Below, piece by piece: positions 9,426-17,495 of a stretch of 64,000 nucleotides of DNA. Under the pieces are notes generated by a model. It was not told the origin of the DNA, searched no databases, and saw only the letters and a list, made by a program, of their open reading frames with translations. The stretch is from Streptomyces sp. NBC_01341 (lineage in GTDB: Bacteria; Actinomycetota; Actinomycetes; Streptomycetales; Streptomycetaceae). The stretch spans positions 6,572,001-6,636,000 of the forward strand of contig NZ_CP108364.1 of the NCBI RefSeq assembly GCF_035946055.1. The letters are read 5' to 3'. Position numbers and translations under genes: made by a program. The stretch's first letter is position 1. Each line of letters starts with the position of its first letter.

Positions 9426-9630
9426 GGTGCTGCTGTGCCCCCACCTCGTGCCGTGTGCGCTGCCTCGTGCTGTCCGCCCGAGCCGCCCGTGGCGGGTCGG
9501 CTCTCCGGCCCGCCTGCCGAGGAGTCGGGCGGGCCGGTCCACCGTAGCGCGCGTGACGGGCGCGAGTTGACTGGTCGGCCGCCGAAGGGCCCTGTTCGAG
9601 CGTGTGCGGGGGCTGCGTGCACCCCGAAGA

Positions 9631-10251
9631 TCAGCTGCCCGTGCCGGTCCTGCCCCAGTCGGGGCCGACTTCGGCCCAGGCGCGGTCCAGCCTGCTGTAC
9701 CGCCGTTGCATCATGCGCCATACGACGAGCCGCCGTGCCGTTTCCGTGAGACCCGCGCCGGCCAGTGTGGCGCCGACTCCCGCCAGCACGGCGTGCGTGC
9801 GCGCCGTGGCGGAGTCCATGGGACGCGTCGCGGGGAGCCCTTGCTCGTCCGTCCAGATCCGGATCCTGGCGCCGGGCGTCGTGGCGGCGGACGTCGTCGT
9901 CACCTTGCCCGTGCGCGCGGTTCCGTCGGGGGCGCGCCAACCGGCCACCACGGACGTGCGGCTGGAGTCCTCCGTGACGGCGGCGGACTCGGGGTCCTGG
10001 GCGAACCGCGATCTGCCGGAGGCCTTGCGGACGACGACGGCAGGAGTGGGATGGCGCTGCGCGTGCTGCGTCCGCACCGACTGCTGGAGCGCGTCGTCGG
10101 TGAGCGAACCGCTCAGCCAGCCGAGCACCGGTGCCCCCAGGGCCATCAGCAGCAGCGCGGCCAGGGCGACCCATGCCTCATGACGATCGGTGGCCCGGCA
10201 CACAGGATTGCCCCGCCACCGCCGGAGCCCCAGAAACGCTTGCACGGCCAT
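9631..10251 (-). CDS. Rv1733c-family membrane protein
   Basis: This is a 206-aa protein. It opens with an Arg/Trp-rich stretch (LRRWRGNPVCRATDRHEAW), then a membrane helix (VALAALLLMALGAPVLGWL). A soluble about 90-residue extracytoplasmic part (VRKASGRSRF, WRAPDGTARTGKV, IWTDEQGLP) and a second membrane helix (HAVLAGVGATLAGAGL) follow, and the basic tail ends in RAWAEVGPDWGRTGTGS. This two-helix layout and the tail pattern match the Rv1733c-like proteins common in Streptomyces; their function is unknown. ATG 10251 has GGAAGGGGG immediately upstream. The frame is open further 5' but there the sequence is not protein-like. Confidence 0.8.
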   Translation of the reverse strand: MAVQAFLGLRRWRGNPVCRATDRHEAWVALAALLLMALGAPVLGWLSGSLTDDALQQSVRTQHAQRHPTPAVVVRKASGRSRFAQDPESAAVTEDSSRTSVVAGWRAPDGTARTGKVTTTSAATTPGARIRIWTDEQGLPATRPMDSATARTHAVLAGVGATLAGAGLTETARRLVVWRMMQRRYSRLDRAWAEVGPDWGRTGTGS

Positions 10252-10382
10252 CACCCCCTTCCCGTCCGTGATAACCCCGCAGGGCCCCGGAAAAGTCCGC
10301 CGACGCCGAAGAGAGAGCAAGCTCACTACGCCAACACGCCTCGTGTACCCGAGAGTTCCCGGAGCACCGCGTGGTCCGTGCG

Positions 10383-11207
10383 TCAGCCGAGTACCCGCAC
10401 GGGGTCGCCCACCCTGATGACGCCCGTCCCCTCGGGAACCAGGTTCTGACCGAAGAGCAGATCCTTCCCGGACCGGCGATGGCGGGCGAGAGTCCGCAAC
10501 GGCTCCTTGCCGCGCTCCGCCGTCCCCTGGTCGGTGGTGGTCACGACACACCGCCCGCACGGCTTGGCCACGCGGAAGACGACCTCCCCGACGGAGATCC
10601 TCCGCCAGCCGTCCTCGTCCCAGGGGCCCGTGCCGTCCACCACGACGTTCGGCCGGAACCGGTTCATCGGCAGCGGGCCCTCGTGTGCATGGTCGCCCTG
10701 GCCGATCAGGGTGTTCAACGCGTCCAGTGAGGCGCGTGCCGTGAGCAGCAGCGGGAATCCGTCGGCGAGGGACACGGTCTCGCCCGGCCGGCCGAACTCC
10801 GGGTCCACGGGCCTGCGGTACGACGGCTCGTCGAGGTGGACGAGCCGGACCTCCGTACCGAGGCGCGCGCTGAACCAGTCATGTGCGGCCGCGCCGCCCT
10901 CCACCACTTCGACCTTGCTGCGGAACAGCTCCGCGACGACCGTGGGACCCGCTCCGGGCACCTCGACGTCCAGCGGCGCGCTCCCGGGCGCCGACAGGGC
11001 CACGCCGCCCCCGGGCAGCGCTCTCGCGGACAGCTGTGCCAGGCGGGGCTGCTGACGCTGGGTGACGACCTTCCCGTCGCCGTCGATCAGCATCCACCGG
11101 CGGTCGCCGTCGAGTCCCCATGGCTCGACGACGGCCTCGTCGCTCGCGCGTGCGGCCAGCGACTTGACCGGATGAATGTACACAGCACCGAGTGAGGGAG
11201 AAGGCAT
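10383..11207 (-). CDS. MOSC-domain molybdenum-cofactor-type protein (YcbX-like)
   Basis: This is a 274-aa protein with an N-terminal MOSC_N beta-barrel (IHPVKSLAARASDEAVVEPWGLDGDRRWMLID is the characteristic opening, broken here only by description) and a C-terminal MOSC domain. The motif RFRPNVVVDGT and the conserved cysteine in CGRCVVTTTDQ mark the sulfur-carrying, molybdopterin-binding region. YcbX-type proteins reduce N-hydroxylated compounds together with a reductase; whether this one does is inferred. No reductase gene is adjacent, and the protein lacks the C-terminal 2Fe-2S ferredoxin domain of E. coli YcbX. The start ATG 11207 has GGGAGAAGG directly upstream. Confidence 0.87.
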   Translation of the reverse strand: MPSPSLGAVYIHPVKSLAARASDEAVVEPWGLDGDRRWMLIDGDGKVVTQRQQPRLAQLSARALPGGGVALSAPGSAPLDVEVPGAGPTVVAELFRSKVEVVEGGAAAHDWFSARLGTEVRLVHLDEPSYRRPVDPEFGRPGETVSLADGFPLLLTARASLDALNTLIGQGDHAHEGPLPMNRFRPNVVVDGTGPWDEDGWRRISVGEVVFRVAKPCGRCVVTTTDQGTAERGKEPLRTLARHRRSGKDLLFGQNLVPEGTGVIRVGDPVRVLG

Positions 11208-11243
11208 GCCTCCATTTTGCCAGTCTCGACCCGCGATGCCCGG

Positions 11244-11735
11244 TCAGTACCCCCGGCCACCCTGGTACGGACGGTTGTACGGGTCCTCGTACGGAGACTG
11301 GGCGGGCGCCGGCCGCGGGGAGGCGGGGCGCATGGCCTCGTACCCCGTGCCGGGGCGCTGGGGCTGTGGCGACTGCTGCTGGTAGCCGCGGGGCGCGGAA
11401 GGCTGCTGGGGGATGTACGGAGCGGGCGCGTGCTGCAGCTGTGCGGGCTGCATCATCGGGGCCTGCTGCATCCCGGCGTTCTGGTACTGCGGTTGCGACG
11501 TCTGCTGCGGGTAGCCGTACGACCCGTTGGGCTGGGACGGGGCCGCGGGCAGCGCCGGGAGTGCCGACGGCAGGGCCGGCAGGTAGCTGTTCCCGGTGTC
11601 GTAGGCGGCGGGGACTCGGATCGGCGCGATCTGAGGGGTTCCCCGCTCTGCGACCAGGGAGTCGTAGATCGGGGTGTCGGGGAACGACGGCGCGGCGTAG
11701 TAGCCGCTGCCGTAGGTGGAGCGGGGGGAGGTCAT
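11244..11735 (-). CDS. Gln/Pro/Tyr-rich low-complexity protein (DUF6643-like)
   Basis: This is a 163-aa protein whose first 45 residues (MTSPRSTYGSGYYAAPSF, then VAERGTPQIAPIRVPA) are the conserved part as I remember it for DUF6643 proteins of streptomycetes. The rest is low complexity, rich in Gln, Pro, Ala and Tyr (PQQTSQPQYQNAG, APYIPQQPSAPRG), and likely disordered. It has no signal peptide or membrane helix, and its function is unknown. It lies 36 bp upstream of the MOSC gene on the same strand and may be co-transcribed with it. An unusual set of alternating TTGGGG/CCCCAA hexamers lies about 30-52 bp upstream of its start codon. Confidence 0.7.
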   Translation of the reverse strand: MTSPRSTYGSGYYAAPSFPDTPIYDSLVAERGTPQIAPIRVPAAYDTGNSYLPALPSALPALPAAPSQPNGSYGYPQQTSQPQYQNAGMQQAPMMQPAQLQHAPAPYIPQQPSAPRGYQQQSPQPQRPGTGYEAMRPASPRPAPAQSPYEDPYNRPYQGGRGY

Positions 11736-12429
11736 GACACATAAGTTAAGCCCACGATGTGCCGGTTGGGGAGCCCCAATCTTGGGGTTATCCGTTTTAC
11801 GCTGCTTTTGTCGGTCCGACCTGTCAGGGTGCTGTTAAAGCCCCCGTAAACAGCCGGGCTTTTCCGTCGGAGGGCGGGCTAACAAATTGTGGCGGGTACG
11901 CTACAAAGGGCGACAACCGCCAACTGCTCGACGTCTGCCGGCCGCGTTCCCCCCCCCGGCGGCCCAGGGGAGAGAGCCCCCGCTGTTCGATTCCTCCGGC
12001 CCGGCTTCAACGTGGGCGGGGCGCGGTGACCCGCGGGTGACCGAGGAGCCCGGATCCGCCGGCGAGGGCGGGAGCCCGGCCGTCCTTCTCCATGGTCACC
12101 GGGGGGCCGCCAGGATCGTGCTCGGCCCCCCGCGCCCCGGGCGACGACGGGATGCGAGGGCGGAGCCCCCCCCGGCCGGATCCGCTTGGAGGGTGACCGC
12201 GGACCGGCTGTTCCCATCCCCCGCTTCCGCCGCACCGGCCTTCGGCCTGCCGACAGGCAGCCGAGCGAAGGCGCACTCAGGGCTGATGGAGTCGGTGGCA
12301 TCCGGGGAAGCGCGGATCAACGCAATTGCATCCCGCCCCCTGGCACGTCCGGTGAAACTTGTGTGAGCAGGCAACTTCCGGGAAACCTCACGAAAGGCGA
12401 GCCCGTCGCCCGCTCGGATTCGGAGAACC
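11736..12429. other. Intergenic region of 694 bp with hairpins, no convincing gene
   Basis: No frame here shows Streptomyces-like codon bias with a supported start. Near the minus-strand gene there are three alternating hexamers, TTGGGG (11766-11771), CCCCAA (11774-11779) and TTGGGG (11782-11787). At 11837-11863 is an AAAGCCC/GGGCTTT hairpin ending in a short T run that would terminate plus-strand transcription. The middle part is GC-rich and unstructured to the eye. The last 60 bases lead to the next gene, with GGAG just before its ATG. Confidence 0.6.
11766..11787. repeat. Alternating TTGGGG / CCCCAA hexamers (overlapping palindromes)
   Basis: The hexamers TTGGGG, CCCCAA and TTGGGG follow each other at an 8-bp step, so the middle hexamer can pair with either neighbour. 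They sit 31-52 bp upstream of the DUF6643-like start codon at 11735. This is where an operator or a mutually exclusive hairpin switch could act. No regulator is known to me. Confidence 0.5.
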
Positions 12430-13221
12430 ATGGTGACGTATGACCAGGACGGCGTTCAACGGCTTCGGGAGGAACTCGACGACGCGATAGGCCACTACAT
12501 GGTGGCGGTGTCGGTCGAACTCCTCGACGAGGGCCTGCCGGTGGCCGGCATCTCGGCCTTCGGCTCGTACGACGACCCGAGCCAGGCCGACTTCGACGGG
12601 GACGTCGAGGGCAGCGTGGAATTCACGCAGGCGTTTCAGCGACGACTGACCGCCGAGGGGGGCGGTGCGGGCCTTCTGTGGTGCGGCGTCTCGGGATGGT
12701 GTCTCTTCCGTACCCCCCACGGCTCCGGACGGGGACTCATGCACTCGGCCCGCTGGATGGGCGCGGGCCTCCTGCCGGCTCCGGCGCGGGTCGCGGCCTT
12801 CCTGTCCGAGGTGCGGCTGGACCCCGCGGCCGCGGGCAGCGCCGAGCGGCCGTTCTACCGTGCCCCACGCGCGGAGCCGCAGGCACTGCTCGCGAGGCTC
12901 CGCGGAATCGGGGACGAGGCGGCGGCCGGGGGAGCGTACTTCGATCACCGGTTCGCGAGCGTGCGGGCGGAGGCCTACCAGGAGCGGGTCCTCGCGGCCC
13001 TCACCGAACCGGAGCAGGACCTCGTCGACCTGGTGCTGCACACGGGGGAGCTCGAGTCCCTGGTGCGATTCCTGGAGTACGTCGAGGGCGCGGCGCCCCG
13101 GCCCGAGGCCCGGGAACTGGCGCGGAGACTCGGTTCGGACCTGGCGCTGAGGGCGCGGGACGGCCGTGACAGCCATCAGGAGCACCGGACGGCGATCGCC
13201 TACGCGGTGGAACAGGGCTGA
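12430..13221 (+). CDS. Hypothetical protein with DUF6292-like segment
   Basis: This is a 263-aa soluble protein. The segment around residues 75-135 (GLLWCGVSGWCLF, then WMGAGLLPAPARVAAFL) resembles the DUF6292 pattern of a Trp-rich strand followed by a G-x-LLPAPxxVAxF helix, as I remember it; the rest is not recognised. The C-terminal half is helical and acidic (LTEPEQDLVDLVLHTGELESLV). ATG 12430 has GGAG four bases upstream, a short spacing. The next gene, TerA-like, starts 147 bp downstream on the same strand, but nothing shows a shared function. Confidence 0.7.
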   Translation: MVTYDQDGVQRLREELDDAIGHYMVAVSVELLDEGLPVAGISAFGSYDDPSQADFDGDVEGSVEFTQAFQRRLTAEGGGAGLLWCGVSGWCLFRTPHGSGRGLMHSARWMGAGLLPAPARVAAFLSEVRLDPAAAGSAERPFYRAPRAEPQALLARLRGIGDEAAAGGAYFDHRFASVRAEAYQERVLAALTEPEQDLVDLVLHTGELESLVRFLEYVEGAAPRPEARELARRLGSDLALRARDGRDSHQEHRTAIAYAVEQG

Positions 13222-13368
13222 GGAACCGGCCCCGGAGTTCCGGTACCCGGTTCACGGGGTGCCGGAGGATCGCCGGCCGTCGTCGCGCCGTGAGTGTGGG
13301 CTCCCGGGTGGCCGGGGACCAGGTTGGCGGGAGCTCTCCGGGCAGCCGAACTCGTGATGGGGGCGAGC

Positions 13369-14637
13369 ATGACCATGCACAAGGGAACCAACGTCGCGGT
13401 GCCGGCACGGGCCGTGCGGGTCGAACTGGGCTGGCGCACGTCTCCCGGAACACCGGACGTGGACGGTTCGGCACTCCTCACGGTGTCCGGGAAGGTGCGC
13501 AGCGACGCCGACTTCGTCTTCTACAACCAGCCGGTGCACGGGTCCGGCGCGGTACGCCACGAGGGCAAGCGGACGGCGGGGGACGTCGTCACCGACAGCC
13601 TCGGGGTCGACTTCGGGCAGATGGAGCCGTCCATCGACCGTGTCGTGGTGGCGGCTTCGGCGGACGGCGGCACCTTCGGGCGGGTGGCCGGGCTCCACGT
13701 CAGGATCGTGGACCAGGCGGACGGCTCCGAGATCGCCCGTTTCGACGCCGCGGACGCGACGGTGGAGACCGCCTTCATCCTCGGCGAGCTCTACCTGCGG
13801 CAGGGAGCCTGGAAATTCAGGGCCGTGGGGCAGGGGTACGACACCGGGCTCGCGGGCCTCGCCACGGACTTCGGTATCTCGGTGGACGAGCCGCAGCAGC
13901 CCGCGACGGCTCCACGAACTCCTGCGCCGCCCGTCACGCACCGTCCCGCCCCCACCCGGCCCCCCGCGCCCCCTGCCGCACTGCCCGCCGCGCAGCCCGT
14001 TCGTCTGACCAAGGTCACTCTGACGAAGGAGGCGCCGACGGTCTCCCTCTCGAAACAGGGCGGCACGACCGGGGTGCTCCGCGTCAATCTCAACTGGGAG
14101 GTGCGCAAGCAGTTCAAGGGCTGGGGGGCGAAACTGGGCAGGGCCGTCGCCAACCACTCCGATCTCGACCTCGATCTCTGTGCGCTCTACGAACTCGCCG
14201 ACGGGAGCAAGGGAGTCGTGCAGGCGCTCGGAAACGCCTTCGGATCTCTCCGGCAGCCGCCGTACATCCACCTCGACGGCGACGACCGCACCGGTGCGGC
14301 CTCCGCGGGTGAGAACCTCACGGTCAGCCTCGACCACAAGGACCGGCTCCGCCGCGTCCTGATCTTCGTCACCGTCTACGAGGGCGCCCGCAGCTTCGCC
14401 GAGCTGCACGCCACGGTCACCCTCCAGCCGCAGGACGGCGCCGCGATCGACTTCTCCCTGGACGAGTGCACGGTGCCGTCCACCGTCTGCGCGCTCGCAC
14501 TGATCACCGGCGGCGGAGGAGACCTCACGGTCCGGCGCGAGGCCCGCTATCTCGTCCCGCAGCGCGGGGTGAGTCCGCAGCGGACCGTCGACGCCGCGTA
14601 CGGCTGGGGCATGAACTGGACCCCCGGGCGGAAGTGA
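13369..14637 (+). CDS. TerD-family protein with two TerD domains (TerA-like)
   Basis: This is a 422-aa protein. A first TerD domain (about residues 5-180) begins MTMHKGTNVAVPARAVRVEL and includes the Ca-binding-type DADFVFYNQ region. A Pro/Ala linker (about 180-225) leads to a second TerD-like domain (LRVNLNWEV, SDLDLDLCALYEL, PPYIHLDGDDRTG, ending YGWGMNWTPG). The double-domain layout and the second domain's DLDLDLCALYE signature match TerA proteins of the tellurite-resistance/stress (ter) systems. No other ter gene is nearby, so it acts alone or in trans. ATG 13369 follows GGGGGCGAG; a second ATG two codons later and one four codons earlier are alternatives. Confidence 0.83.
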   Translation: MTMHKGTNVAVPARAVRVELGWRTSPGTPDVDGSALLTVSGKVRSDADFVFYNQPVHGSGAVRHEGKRTAGDVVTDSLGVDFGQMEPSIDRVVVAASADGGTFGRVAGLHVRIVDQADGSEIARFDAADATVETAFILGELYLRQGAWKFRAVGQGYDTGLAGLATDFGISVDEPQQPATAPRTPAPPVTHRPAPTRPPAPPAALPAAQPVRLTKVTLTKEAPTVSLSKQGGTTGVLRVNLNWEVRKQFKGWGAKLGRAVANHSDLDLDLCALYELADGSKGVVQALGNAFGSLRQPPYIHLDGDDRTGAASAGENLTVSLDHKDRLRRVLIFVTVYEGARSFAELHATVTLQPQDGAAIDFSLDECTVPSTVCALALITGGGGDLTVRREARYLVPQRGVSPQRTVDAAYGWGMNWTPGRK

Positions 14638-14642
14638 GGCCA

Positions 14643-14678
14643 CGGCGGGCGCCCGGCCCGGAGTGACTCCGCCCGCCG
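14643..14678. terminator. Hairpin between convergent genes
   Basis: A 9-bp inverted repeat, CGGCGGGCG (14643-14651) and CGCCCGCCG (14670-14678), lies in the 44-bp gap between the TerA-like stop and the HpnB-like stop. Its position suggests a bidirectional terminator; there is no T tract. Confidence 0.5.
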
Positions 14679-14681
14679 GGC

Positions 14682-15863
14682 TCAGGGTTCCGGCGCGGCC
14701 TCGGGGCGGGCGTACGTCCGCCCCTTCCAGGCCGCACCGGCCCCCCGGTAGTGCTGCACCGCGGAATCGACCGTCATCAGCAGATAGAGGACTGCGGTGA
14801 AGGGGAGCAGAGGAGCCAGCCAGAAGGACTGCCGGTAGTACCCGAGCATCGGCAGATACGTCCCGGCCATCACCACCCAGGCCGCTCCGCCCGCCACCGC
14901 CGTCACGACGTCGCGCGTCGCCAGGCCCGCGCACAGCGTGACCGGCGGCGCGACGTAGACCAGGCCCAGTCCGAGTACGGTGCCCGTCAGCAGGACCGGG
15001 CTGTGACGCAGTTGCGCGTACGCGCTGCGCGAGACCATCCGCCACAGGTCCGTCAGGTGCGGATACGGCCGCACACTGTCCACCCGCTCGGCGAGCCCCA
15101 GCCAGATCCTGCCGCCGGTCCTGCGCACCGCGCGCGCCAGTGACACGTCGTCGATCACCGCCTGGCGGATGGAGTCCGGGACACCGGCCCGCTCCGCGGC
15201 GCCGGCCCGCAACAGCACGCACCCGCCCGCCGCGGCGGCGGTGCGCGCGCCCTTCCGGTTCACCCGGCGGAAGGGATAGAGCTGTGCGAAGAAATAGACG
15301 AAGGCGGGCACGACCAGCCGCTCCCACACGCTCGTCACCCGCAGTCTGGCCATCTGCGAGACCAGGTCGAACCCGTCCGCGTCCTCGGTCCCGGCGGCGG
15401 CGACGAGTTCCCGCAGGCTGTCCGGCTCGTGGGCGATATCCGCGTCCGTCAGGAGCAGGAACTCCGGTTTACGCTGCCTGGCCAGCGCCATCCCGTGCCG
15501 CAGGGCCCAGAGTTTTCCGGTCCAGCCCTGCTCCGGTTCACCGGGCGTCACCACGGTGAGCGGCAGTCCTCCGCACCGTGCGGACAGCGCACGCGCCAGC
15601 TCACCCGTGCCGTCCTCGCTGCAGTCGTCGACCAGGATGATCTCCGCGTCCCCCGGGTAGTCCTGGGCGAGCAGCGAGGTGAGGCTGACCGGCAGGACCT
15701 CGGCCTCGTCCCTCGCGGGCACCACCACGGCCACCGAAGGCCAGCGCGCAGGGTCCTTTCGGGCGGGGAGCCGCTGGTCGGTCCGCCAGAAGAAGCCCTG
15801 GCCCAGTAGCAGCCAGACCCACACGGTCAGTGAACCCACGGCGATCCAGGCAACGGCGCTCAT
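14682..15863 (-). CDS. hpnB: HpnB-like membrane glycosyltransferase (GT2)
   Basis: This is a 393-aa protein: an N-terminal membrane helix, a GT-A catalytic domain (VAVVVPARDEAEVLP, ILVDDCSEDGTGEL, then the metal-binding LLLTDADIAHEPDSL) and three or four C-terminal membrane helices. The run GWTGKLWALRHG, the AAAAGGCVLLR segment, VIDDVSLARAV and RIWLGL closely follow hopene-associated glycosyltransferase HpnB as I know it. Hopanoid genes (shc, hpnCDEFGH) are absent from the window, so a role in hopanoid head-group synthesis is inferred from family only. The gene is solitary and converges with the TerA-like gene. Confidence 0.8.
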   Translation of the reverse strand: MSAVAWIAVGSLTVWVWLLLGQGFFWRTDQRLPARKDPARWPSVAVVVPARDEAEVLPVSLTSLLAQDYPGDAEIILVDDCSEDGTGELARALSARCGGLPLTVVTPGEPEQGWTGKLWALRHGMALARQRKPEFLLLTDADIAHEPDSLRELVAAAGTEDADGFDLVSQMARLRVTSVWERLVVPAFVYFFAQLYPFRRVNRKGARTAAAAGGCVLLRAGAAERAGVPDSIRQAVIDDVSLARAVRRTGGRIWLGLAERVDSVRPYPHLTDLWRMVSRSAYAQLRHSPVLLTGTVLGLGLVYVAPPVTLCAGLATRDVVTAVAGGAAWVVMAGTYLPMLGYYRQSFWLAPLLPFTAVLYLLMTVDSAVQHYRGAGAAWKGRTYARPEAAPEP

Positions 15864-15921
15864 CCGTCGAAGTGTGCCCCACTCCCGCGGTGCCGCAAGG
15901 GCTGTCGACTATGGTGACCGG

Positions 15922-16713
15922 GTGAAGATCGCACTCATGGACTCGGGAATCGGCCTGCTCGCGGCAGCGGCCGCGGTACGCCGACTGCGGCCGGACGCCG
16001 ATCTGGTGCTGTCCTCCGACCCCGGCTCCATGCCCTGGGGGCCCCGTACGCCCGAGGACGTGACCCTGCGCGCGCTCGCCGTGGCGCAAGCGGCCGCGGC
16101 CCACGGTCCGGACGCCCTGATCGTCGCCTGCAACACCGCCTCGGTCCACGCCCTTCCGGCGCTCCGTGCCGAGCTGGAACCGGGACTCCCGGTCATCGGC
16201 ACGGTGCCGGCGATCAAGCCCGCCGCCGCGGGCGGCGGCCCGTTCGCCATCTGGGCCACACCCGCGACCACCGGGAGCCCCTACCAGCGCGGACTGATCA
16301 ACGACTTCGCCCGGGCGGTGGACGTGACCGAGGTGCCCTGCCCGGGTCTCGCCGACGCGGTGGAGCACGCCGACGAGGAGTCCATCGACCGGGCGGTCGC
16401 GGCAGCCGCCGCACTGACCCCGGCCGACGTGACCGACGTCGTCCTCGGCTGCACCCACTACGAGCTGGTGGCCGACCGCATCCGCGCCGCCGTGGAGCGC
16501 AACCGGCCCGGACGTGCCCCGCTCGTCCTGCACGGCTCCGCCGAGGCTGTGGCCGCGCAGGCACTGCGCCGGATCGGGGCGGCGCCCGCTCCGTCGGCCG
16601 TACCGGCCGGAACCCTCACCGTCCTCCTCGCGGGACACGCCGCGGGGCTGCCCGAACCCGCTCTGGCCTACGCCGAGGGCCTGCTGCTCAAGGCCGTCAG
16701 CCCCGCGGTGTGA
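15922..16713 (+). CDS. Asp/Glu racemase-family protein (MurI-like)
   Basis: This is a 263-aa protein with the two-lobed Asp/Glu racemase fold. It opens with MDSGIGLL (counterpart of DSGxGGL in MurI). It has both catalytic cysteines in the right contexts: ACNTAS in the first lobe and GCTHYELV in the second. The substrate-binding opening is altered compared with MurI (DSGIGLLAAA instead of DSGxGG), so it may be a paralogue acting on another amino acid rather than the essential glutamate racemase. The start is GTG 15922; the nearby ATG at 15911 is out of frame. The gene is divergent from hpnB across a 58-bp gap. Confidence 0.82.
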   Translation: MKIALMDSGIGLLAAAAAVRRLRPDADLVLSSDPGSMPWGPRTPEDVTLRALAVAQAAAAHGPDALIVACNTASVHALPALRAELEPGLPVIGTVPAIKPAAAGGGPFAIWATPATTGSPYQRGLINDFARAVDVTEVPCPGLADAVEHADEESIDRAVAAAAALTPADVTDVVLGCTHYELVADRIRAAVERNRPGRAPLVLHGSAEAVAAQALRRIGAAPAPSAVPAGTLTVLLAGHAAGLPEPALAYAEGLLLKAVSPAV

Positions 16714-16782
16714 CGGATTCGACGCTCCGGAGGGCTCGCGCGGCCTCTCCCCGGCGTGCGGATCCTGGGTACGCTGACCGGC

Positions 16783-17445
16783 ATGACGGACCACCCCGCC
16801 AACGCGAGGCACGGTTCCAGCCAGGCCCCGACCATGGTCTGGACGGGACGAGCCACCAACCGCTTCCAGTGGCTGCTGGCGGCCGTGGGCGCCGGATGCC
16901 TGGCGCTCGGCGTCCAGCTCGCCGTCGGCTCGGCCTGGGGCGCCGGATTCGCGCCCCTGCTCATGTCCGTCATCGGATGTGTCCTCGCCGGGCTGCTGAT
17001 CCTCTTCGGGACCCTCGCCTTCGTCCACGTGGCCGTCAAGGTCGACGGCGACGCGCTGGAAGTGCGCTGCGGGCACGCAGGACTCCCCAGGCGCCGGATC
17101 CTGCTCACCCATGTGGTGGGCGCCGACTTCGCACCCAAGGTCACCCCGCGTCAGTGGGGCGGCTGGGGTTACCGCTGGCGTCCCGAGCAGGGCACCGCCG
17201 TGGTCGTGCGCCGGGGGGAGGCGCTGGTGCTCCGGCTGGGTGACGGCAGGACCTTCACCGTCACCGTCGACAACGCGGAGGCAGCCGTGCGCTTCATCCG
17301 CGACCGGCTGCACCTCGGGTCCACCAGCAGGGTCACCGGCCGTTCGCGGCTTCTGAGCCCGGCCCGGGAAACGCGTGCGGTCCGGCTGCGGCCACCGGCC
17401 CCCGGCCCCCGCCCGGGGGAGCCCGGTCACCGCCCCGGAACCTGA
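16783..17445 (+). CDS. Two-helix membrane protein, unknown function
   Basis: This is a 220-aa protein. Two hydrophobic helices (about residues 27-50 and 55-85) are followed by a soluble beta-rich domain (HVAVKVDGDALEVRCGHAG, GADFAPKVTP, GTAVVVRRGEALVLRLG, FTVTVDNAEAAVRFI). This resembles bacterial PH-like domains anchored by two helices. A disordered Pro/Arg tail ends the protein. I do not recognise a named family. ATG 16783 is chosen over an upstream in-frame start at 16756 because the conserved-looking sequence begins there. The lnt gene follows 50 bp downstream on the same strand. Confidence 0.7.
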   Translation: MTDHPANARHGSSQAPTMVWTGRATNRFQWLLAAVGAGCLALGVQLAVGSAWGAGFAPLLMSVIGCVLAGLLILFGTLAFVHVAVKVDGDALEVRCGHAGLPRRRILLTHVVGADFAPKVTPRQWGGWGYRWRPEQGTAVVVRRGEALVLRLGDGRTFTVTVDNAEAAVRFIRDRLHLGSTSRVTGRSRLLSPARETRAVRLRPPAPGPRPGEPGHRPGT

Positions 17446-17495
17446 CAGCCGGAGTGGCTGCCGCCCGTACGGCCGTCCACCGTAGACTCCGCCGG

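Noticed and set aside
12030..12330. ydaO (cyclic di-AMP) riboswitch in the 694-bp gap
   Set aside because: The GC-rich hairpins lack the conserved core elements I know for this riboswitch, and the downstream gene is not a typical target.
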